9,866 nt of DNA from an uncultured Erysipelotrichaceae bacterium. Its GTDB lineage: Bacteria; Bacillota_I; Bacilli_A; Erysipelotrichales; Erysipelotrichaceae. A program made the translations under genes and the position numbers. The notes under the pieces are model-generated. The model ran no database searches. It saw only the letters and a list, made by a program, of their open reading frames with translations, and was not told the DNA's origin. Every line of letters begins with the position of its first letter. The stretch's first letter is position 1. The stretch is from NCBI GenBank assembly GCA_902782505.1, contig CACZNO010000088.1, positions 1-9,866 on the forward strand. The letters are read 5' to 3'. This document shows, piece by piece, positions 5,437-9,866 of the stretch.

Positions 5437-6894
5437 ATGAATTATAAACTCATCGGTAAAATACTGTCCTTCATCCTGTTCATTGAGATCGGATTACTGG
5501 TTCCGCCGCTTCTGATCAGCGCCGTTTCGGGCGATACGAACGTCACGTTTTCCTTCCTGAAAACGATTGCGCTTCTCGCCGCGGCGGGAGGACTCCTGTA
5601 TATCCTGACCCGTAAATCGACGCCGAGAATGTACGCGAAGGAAGCTCTGGTGACCACCGGTTTAAGCTGGATCATCATGTCTTTCTTCGGATGCCTTCCG
5701 TTTGTGTTCTCCGGGGTGATTCCGCATCTCGCAGATGCCTTCTTCGAAGTGGCTTCCGGATTCACGACCACCGGCGCCTCGATTCTTTCCTCAGTGGAGG
5801 ATCTTCCCAGAGCGTTACTGTTCTGGCACAGTTTCTCCCATTGGATCGGCGGCATGGGCGTCTTGGTCTTCTTAATGGCTATCCTGCCCCTCTCCAATAC
5901 CGGCAACGGGTATACCCTGCGCATCCTGCGGGCGGAGAGTCCGGGACCGGTCGTCGGGAAACTGACGCCCAAGATGAGCTCCACAGCCCAGATCCTGTAC
6001 CTGATTTATTTCGGACTCACGATGCTGGACGCGGTATTGCTGAAATGCGGAGGATTGTCCTGGTTTGACGCGTTCTGCCTGGCATTCGGCACCGCCGCAA
6101 CCGGCGGATTCGGCGTCGTCAATGACTCCTTCATGAGCTACTCGCCGTACATCATCAACGTGACGACGGTATTCATGTTCATCTTCTCGATCAACTTCTC
6201 GCTGTACTATCTGCTGCTGATGAAGCAGTTCAAGGCTTTCTTCAAGGATGAAGAAAAGCGTTTATTCCTGATTATCGTCGGCGCCAGCATCGCCTTAATC
6301 ACCTGGAACATCCTGGGTATGTATTCTTCCTGGAACGAAGCGTTACGTCATGCGGCCTTCCAGGTAGCCACGGTCACGTCCACTTCGGGGTTTGCCTCAG
6401 CGGACTTCGATCAATGGCCGGCCTTTTCCAAAACAATTCTGTTGTGTCTGATGTGCATGGGCGCCTGTGCCGGCAGCACCGGAGGCGGATTCAAGGTTTC
6501 GAGGATTCTCCTTCTGATGCGTAACGCCAAGCGCAACATCAAGCAATACCAGCACCCCCAAGGCGTGGAAGTCATCAAGATGAACGGGCAGCGCATTGAC
6601 GAACAGACCATCGCCAGCACCAACGTCTATCTCTCGGTTTATGTCGCGATTGCGATCGCCAGCCTGTTGGTCATATCGCTGGACGGGTTCTCCACCGAGA
6701 CCAATATCTCTGCCGTGATCGCCTGCCTCAACAACATCGGCCCGGGCTTCGCCGCTGTCGGACCTACCGCCAATTACGCGGGATACAGTGTTCTTTCCAA
6801 GATCATATTGAGTTTCGATATGCTGCTGGGAAGACTGGAGATCCTACCGATCCTGGTCCTGTTTGTACCGAGAACCTGGAAAAAACATTCCTGA
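5437..6894 (+). CDS. trkH: Trk potassium uptake system, membrane channel subunit TrkH
   Basis: 485 residues, the normal length of TrkH, the membrane pore of the Trk potassium transporter. The fourfold repeat of membrane-P-loop-membrane is visible from its filter segments: 'GFTTTGAS' (G113), 'TAATGGFG' (G223/G224), 'TSTSGFA' (G318) and 'NNIGPGF' (G435/G437). Two further family marks are present: 'CAGSTGGGFKVSR' (344-356) and the C-terminal 'GRLEILPILVLF' (465-476). The N-terminal helix begins after MNYK. The start codon lies three bases after the trkA stop, and the likely ribosome site GAGG is inside the last trkA codons, so the two are translated together. A bidirectional terminator follows at once. 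Confidence 0.95.
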   Translation: MNYKLIGKILSFILFIEIGLLVPPLLISAVSGDTNVTFSFLKTIALLAAAGGLLYILTRKSTPRMYAKEALVTTGLSWIIMSFFGCLPFVFSGVIPHLADAFFEVASGFTTTGASILSSVEDLPRALLFWHSFSHWIGGMGVLVFLMAILPLSNTGNGYTLRILRAESPGPVVGKLTPKMSSTAQILYLIYFGLTMLDAVLLKCGGLSWFDAFCLAFGTAATGGFGVVNDSFMSYSPYIINVTTVFMFIFSINFSLYYLLLMKQFKAFFKDEEKRLFLIIVGASIALITWNILGMYSSWNEALRHAAFQVATVTSTSGFASADFDQWPAFSKTILLCLMCMGACAGSTGGGFKVSRILLLMRNAKRNIKQYQHPQGVEVIKMNGQRIDEQTIASTNVYLSVYVAIAIASLLVISLDGFSTETNISAVIACLNNIGPGFAAVGPTANYAGYSVLSKIILSFDMLLGRLEILPILVLFVPRTWKKHS

Positions 6895-6897
6895 TAC

Positions 6898-6926
6898 AAA
6901 AAAAGATTCCGCCGGGAATCTTTTTC
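6898..6926. terminator. Bidirectional terminator shared by trkH and copA
   Basis: AGATTCC (6904-6910), loop GCCG, GGAATCT (6915-6921), with an A run on the left and a T run on the right, so it works on either strand. It sits between trkH (plus) and copA (minus), whose stops are 35 bases apart. Confidence 0.87.
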
Positions 6927-6929
6927 TTT

Positions 6930-7139
6930 TTACTCAATACCTGTAACAGTATAATCGCGGTCTTCCACGGCCTGTTTGAGAAGTTCGTTGTCCACGTCCT
7001 TTTCCAGCGTTACGACCGCTTCGCCTGCCGTATGGGAAGCTTTCGCGTCCGCAACGCCGTCGATTTTCTTCAGCGCCTTGACGACCGTCGCTTCACAATG
7101 CGGGCACATCATACCTTCGATTTTGATTGTCTTTGTCAT
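6930..7139 (-). other. CopZ-like copper chaperone domain at the copA 3' end, possibly also translated alone
   Basis: This in-frame segment of copA begins at an ATG (residue 773) and encodes 69 residues, the length of free CopZ metallochaperones. It has the GMMCPHC metal site near its start and the expected beta-alpha-beta-beta-alpha-beta pattern. A purine-rich site with two GGA cores (7145-7156) sits just upstream of the ATG at normal ribosome-site spacing. The segment could thus be produced both fused to CopA and as a free chaperone. The domain identity is strong; separate translation is inferred. Confidence 0.6.
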
Positions 7140-9455
7140 GTTTTCCTTTTCCTTTCTTGATTCCCATATCACCGGAAGTTCTCCCGGAATACTGTTTTTA
7201 CGGGGCTTATCCTTCGCTTTGTTTTTCATGTTGAAACCGTTCAGACGAAGGGCGTTGGTGACGACCGTCACACTGGACAAACTCATCGCCGCAGCGCCGA
7301 TCATCGGGCTCATCTGAACCTTGAACAATCCGGCAGCCAGAGGGATGCAAACGAGATTGTAGAAGAACGCCCAGAACAGATTCTGGTAGATATTCCGCAA
7401 TACCGCGCGGCTTAACCGCACCGCACAAGGCACATCTTCCAGCCGGCTGTTGACTAACACGATATCTGCGGCGTCGATGGCGACATCCGTTCCCGCGCCG
7501 ATCGCGATTCCGTTATCCGCTTTGGTCAAGGCCGGGGAATCGTTGATACCGTCTCCGACCATCACGGTTTTTCCGTACTTCTGCAATTCCGCGATGACCT
7601 TTTCCTTCTCATCCGGCAATACGCCGGCGATCACCGTATCCGCCCCCGCTTCGTTTCCGATGGCACGGGCGGTTTTTTCATTGTCCCCCGTCAGCATCAC
7701 GACCTTCAGTCCGAGTTTCTTCAAAGAGGAAACCGCGTCCTTCGCATCCTCTTTCAGCACGTCCATGACCGCGATGATACCGGCTAACCGGTCGTTTTTC
7801 GCAAAGAACAGCGGGGTCTTTCCCTGTTCCGCGAACCGTTCCGCAGCGTTTATCGCGTCTTGCGGCATCCGGATCTTCGTACGGATGAATTTCGCGTTTC
7901 CTCCGTAAAGCTGATCTTCGCCTTGTCTGACCGATAATCCGTTTCCCGGAACGACGCGGAAATCTTCCGCATCCAGCGCGCGGATTCCCCGTTTGTCCCC
8001 TTCTTCAATGACCGCACGGGCCAACGGGTGTTCCGAGCGTTTTTCCAAGGTATAGGCCAGACGAATCAGATCCTCTTCGGTTCCCTCCAAGGCTACGATA
8101 TCCGTCACTTTCGGTTTTCCGCTTGTCACCGTACCGGTTTTATCCAGCGCGATGATCTGCGCTTCGCCCAAGGTTTCCAGCGCTTCGGAAGTCTTGAACA
8201 GAACGCCGTTTTTCGCGCCGGCACCGTTACCGACCATGATGGCTACCGGGGTCGCAAGCCCCAATGCGCACGGGCAGGAAATAACCAGCACCGAGATTCC
8301 GCGGGCTAATGCGAATCCGAGATCTTTTCCCACAATCAGCCATCCCAAGATCGTGACAAGCGCGATCCCGATGACCGCCGGCACGAAGACCGCGGAGATT
8401 TTGTCGGCTTTCCGCGCAATCGGAGCCTTGGTTGCGGCGGATTCCTCCACCATCTGAATGATCTGGGAGATCGTCGTATCTTTTCCGACTCTTGTCGCCC
8501 GGCACACCATATAACCGGATTCGCTGATCGTCGCGGCGCTGACCTTGTCGCCGGCTGTCTTATCCGCCGGGATGGATTCGCCGGTCAGGGCGGATTCGTT
8601 GACCGCGGCGGAGCCTTCCACCACCACGCCGTCTGCGCTTACCGCGTCCCCGGAATAAACCGCGAACAGATCCCCGATCTGTACCTCTTCGATCGGTACG
8701 ACGGTTTCCTTACCGTCCCGGATCACTTTGGCTGTCTTGGGCGACAGTTTCATTAGACCCTTCAGGGCATTGGTCGTCTCCCCTTTGGATTTCGCCTCCA
8801 GCATCTTTCCGATCGTGATCAGGGTCGGAATCATCGCCGCGGATTCGAAATACAATTGTCCGTGATACAGGGAATGCGCTTTTTCCATGTCTCCCTTCAC
8901 GACCGCGTCCGTCATCATAAACAGCACGATCACGCTCCAGACAAACGAAGTCATCGAACCCATCGCCACTAAGGTATCCATATTGGGAGCTCCGTGAACC
9001 AAGGCGCCGAATCCGTTTTTAAAGAACTTGTGATTGATGATCATGACGATGGCTGCCAGGATCATCTGTACGATTGCCATAGCGGGTGTATTTCCCGTAA
9101 ACCAGGAAGGAATCGGGAAGTTCCACATGTTGTGGCCCATCGAGAAATACATCAATACGATCAAAAATCCCGCGGACAGCACCAGTCTTCTCTTCAATAC
9201 CGGCGTCTCCGTATCCTTTAACGGATCCTCGTTCGCGATTTGCGTCTGCCCGGAAGCTCCCTTGGGCATAGCTCCGTAGCCGGCATTTTCCACCGCCGCG
9301 ATAATGTCCTTATCGGAGGCCGTGCCTTCGACACCCATCGAATTTGTCAGAAGACTGACCGCACAGGAAGTGACTCCTTCCACGCCGCTGACCGCTTTTT
9401 CCACGCGTGCCTGGCAAGCCGCGCAACTCATTCCCGTTACTGTATACTGTTTCAT
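6930..9455 (-). CDS. copA: Copper(I)-exporting P1B-type ATPase with C-terminal CopZ-like domain
   Basis: 841 residues, longer than usual because of a C-terminal metal-binding extension. It pumps Cu(I) out across the membrane using ATP. In order: HMA domain with C11-A-A-C14; membrane helices; actuator motif T291-G-E; metal site C394-P-C396; phosphorylation motif D438-K-T-G-T; H476-P; T589-G-D; G634-D-G-I-N-D639; and in the last two helices the Cu(I)-type signatures Y699-N and M724-S-L-S-S728. The core ends near N740. A basic linker (about 742-772) leads to a complete second HMA (773-841) with C784-P-H-C787, the size of free CopZ. Its start overlaps the csoR stop (ATGA), and GGAAGG in csoR serves as ribosome site. 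Expression follows CsoR. A Cu(I) rather than Cd/Zn substrate is supported by the CPC, YN and MxxSS residues. Confidence 0.96.
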   Translation of the reverse strand: MKQYTVTGMSCAACQARVEKAVSGVEGVTSCAVSLLTNSMGVEGTASDKDIIAAVENAGYGAMPKGASGQTQIANEDPLKDTETPVLKRRLVLSAGFLIVLMYFSMGHNMWNFPIPSWFTGNTPAMAIVQMILAAIVMIINHKFFKNGFGALVHGAPNMDTLVAMGSMTSFVWSVIVLFMMTDAVVKGDMEKAHSLYHGQLYFESAAMIPTLITIGKMLEAKSKGETTNALKGLMKLSPKTAKVIRDGKETVVPIEEVQIGDLFAVYSGDAVSADGVVVEGSAAVNESALTGESIPADKTAGDKVSAATISESGYMVCRATRVGKDTTISQIIQMVEESAATKAPIARKADKISAVFVPAVIGIALVTILGWLIVGKDLGFALARGISVLVISCPCALGLATPVAIMVGNGAGAKNGVLFKTSEALETLGEAQIIALDKTGTVTSGKPKVTDIVALEGTEEDLIRLAYTLEKRSEHPLARAVIEEGDKRGIRALDAEDFRVVPGNGLSVRQGEDQLYGGNAKFIRTKIRMPQDAINAAERFAEQGKTPLFFAKNDRLAGIIAVMDVLKEDAKDAVSSLKKLGLKVVMLTGDNEKTARAIGNEAGADTVIAGVLPDEKEKVIAELQKYGKTVMVGDGINDSPALTKADNGIAIGAGTDVAIDAADIVLVNSRLEDVPCAVRLSRAVLRNIYQNLFWAFFYNLVCIPLAAGLFKVQMSPMIGAAAMSLSSVTVVTNALRLNGFNMKNKAKDKPRKNSIPGELPVIWESRKEKENMTKTIKIEGMMCPHCEATVVKALKKIDGVADAKASHTAGEAVVTLEKDVDNELLKQAVEDRDYTVTGIE
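7145..7156 (-). promoter_or_regulatory. Possible internal ribosome binding site before the CopZ-like segment
   Basis: The minus strand reads GAAAGG-AAAAGG, then five bases, then the ATG at 7139. The sequence lies inside the copA frame and encodes Arg-Lys-Glu-Lys-Glu. It matches a weak-to-moderate Shine-Dalgarno placed exactly at the domain boundary. Confidence 0.45.
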
Positions 9456-9757
9456 TTCATGACCTTCCGGATCACTTCCGTGAGTTCTTCCACCGTTTCT
9501 TCTTTTCCGTCCTTGATATCATGCAGAACACAATGACGGATATGTTCGCTCAGCAATTCCTTGCTGAAGCTGTTCAGCGCGGAATTCACCGCGGAAACCT
9601 GAATCAGGATATCCGGGCAATACGCTTCTTCGTCCAGCATATTCTGGATGCCGCGGATCTGCCCTTCGATCCGGTTCAGCCGGTTTTTCAGGCTTTTATA
9701 TTGTTTCTCGCTGCGTACGGTTTTTCTTCCAACGCAGCATGCGCTCTTTTCTTCCAT
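9452..9757 (-). CDS. csoR: Copper-sensing transcriptional repressor CsoR
   Basis: 101 residues, an all-helical CsoR/RcnR-family (DUF156) repressor that leaves DNA on binding Cu(I). The Cu(I) ligands are present with exact family spacing: C47, H72 and C76, corresponding to Cys36, His61 and Cys65 of the M. tuberculosis protein. The family signature 'LKNRLNRIEGQIRGIQNML' (23-41) carries the basic DNA-contact residues. The start at 9757 follows AGGAGG with a six-base gap. The N-terminus has an extra C7-C8 pair. It is first in the operon, overlaps copA by four bases, and faces a perfect CsoR-type palindrome in its own promoter, so it very probably represses itself and copA. Other CsoR-family sensors (FrmR, RcnR, CstR) differ in these ligands. 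Confidence 0.95.
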   Translation of the reverse strand: MEEKSACCVGRKTVRSEKQYKSLKNRLNRIEGQIRGIQNMLDEEAYCPDILIQVSAVNSALNSFSKELLSEHIRHCVLHDIKDGKEETVEELTEVIRKVMK

Positions 9758-9763
9758 ATACTT

Positions 9764-9769
9764 CCTCCT
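9764..9769 (-). promoter_or_regulatory. Ribosome binding site of csoR
   Basis: A perfect AGGAGG on the minus strand, six bases before the ATG at 9757. It fixes the csoR start. Confidence 0.85.
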
Positions 9770-9777
9770 GCGCCTTT

Positions 9778-9807
9778 AATATATACCCCATGGGGGTATA
9801 TTGTCAA
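9778..9807 (-). promoter_or_regulatory. csoR-copA promoter
   Basis: A perfect TTGACA -35 (9802-9807) and TATATT (9778-9783) with an 18-base spacer; TATATA with 16 is an alternative register. The whole spacer is occupied by the CsoR-type operator. Confidence 0.82.
9781..9801. promoter_or_regulatory. CsoR operator palindrome
   Basis: Perfect 9-bp arms ATATACCCC and GGGGTATAT around a three-base centre (ATG). This is the known CsoR box pattern (TATACCCC...GGGGTATA). It fills the spacer between -35 and -10, so bound apo-CsoR would block RNA polymerase, and Cu(I) would relieve this. Confidence 0.9.
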
Positions 9808-9838
9808 CGCAAGTGCCCGCATCTTGTGACTTTTTCTC

Positions 9839-9866
9839 TTGCAAGTTTTCAAAATTTCTATATACT
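9839..9866 (+). promoter_or_regulatory. Possible outward promoter at the window edge
   Basis: TTGCAA (9839-9844), 16 bases, TATACT (9861-9866). It would drive a plus-strand gene beyond the window. The match is reasonable, but nothing downstream can be seen to confirm it. Confidence 0.35.

Noticed and set aside
7140..7240. E. coli-style programmed frameshift producing a short CopA product
   Set aside because: I saw no slippery heptamer with downstream structure in the linker, and the CopZ-like part is already in frame.

Overview
The window looks like a chromosomal stretch of a Bacillota (Firmicutes) bacterium. The signs are strong AGGAGG-type ribosome sites, tRNAs with encoded CCA, a CsoR-controlled copper operon, a cytosolic M3B oligoendopeptidase, and U-tracted hairpin terminators. 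G+C is about half by eye, high for the phylum. An Erysipelotrichia-like or related gut lineage would fit, but this is a weak guess. No mobile element, integrase, CRISPR array or phage gene is visible, and genes are densely packed. No gene-free gap exceeds 300 bases; the largest (3830-4068) is a divergent promoter region.

Layout. (1) 16-1821, minus: pepF, oligoendopeptidase F. (2) 1916-2679, plus: a barnase-type ribonuclease with an N-terminal membrane segment, overlapping by 4 nt a barstar-type inhibitor. A bidirectional terminator follows. (3) 2716-2870, minus: tRNA-fMet then tRNA-Phe, one base apart, with a near-consensus promoter at 2900-2928. (4) 3026-3829, minus: a lipoprotein of unknown function with its own terminator. 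(5) 4069-6894, plus: trkA-trkH, a two-gene potassium uptake system with a good promoter. (6) 6930-9757, minus: csoR-copA, where copA carries a CopZ-like metallochaperone domain at its C-terminus. A perfect CsoR-type palindrome lies between the -35 and -10 boxes. trkH and copA converge on a shared terminator.

How the genes work together. The nuclease and inhibitor form a toxin/immunity pair in which the inhibitor has the stronger ribosome site. TrkA is the cytosolic nucleotide-gated regulator of the TrkH channel. CsoR represses its own operon until Cu(I) binds, and CopA then exports copper, with the fused or internally translated CopZ-like domain as a likely copper donor or sensor.

Most worth a second look: the CopA-CopZ fusion, which has a ribosome site and ATG exactly at the domain boundary and a linker resembling former intergenic DNA; the initiator tRNA gene with two mismatches in its T-stem; and the membrane-tethered barnase with overlapping barstar. 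None of these is shown to be a wholly new system from sequence alone.
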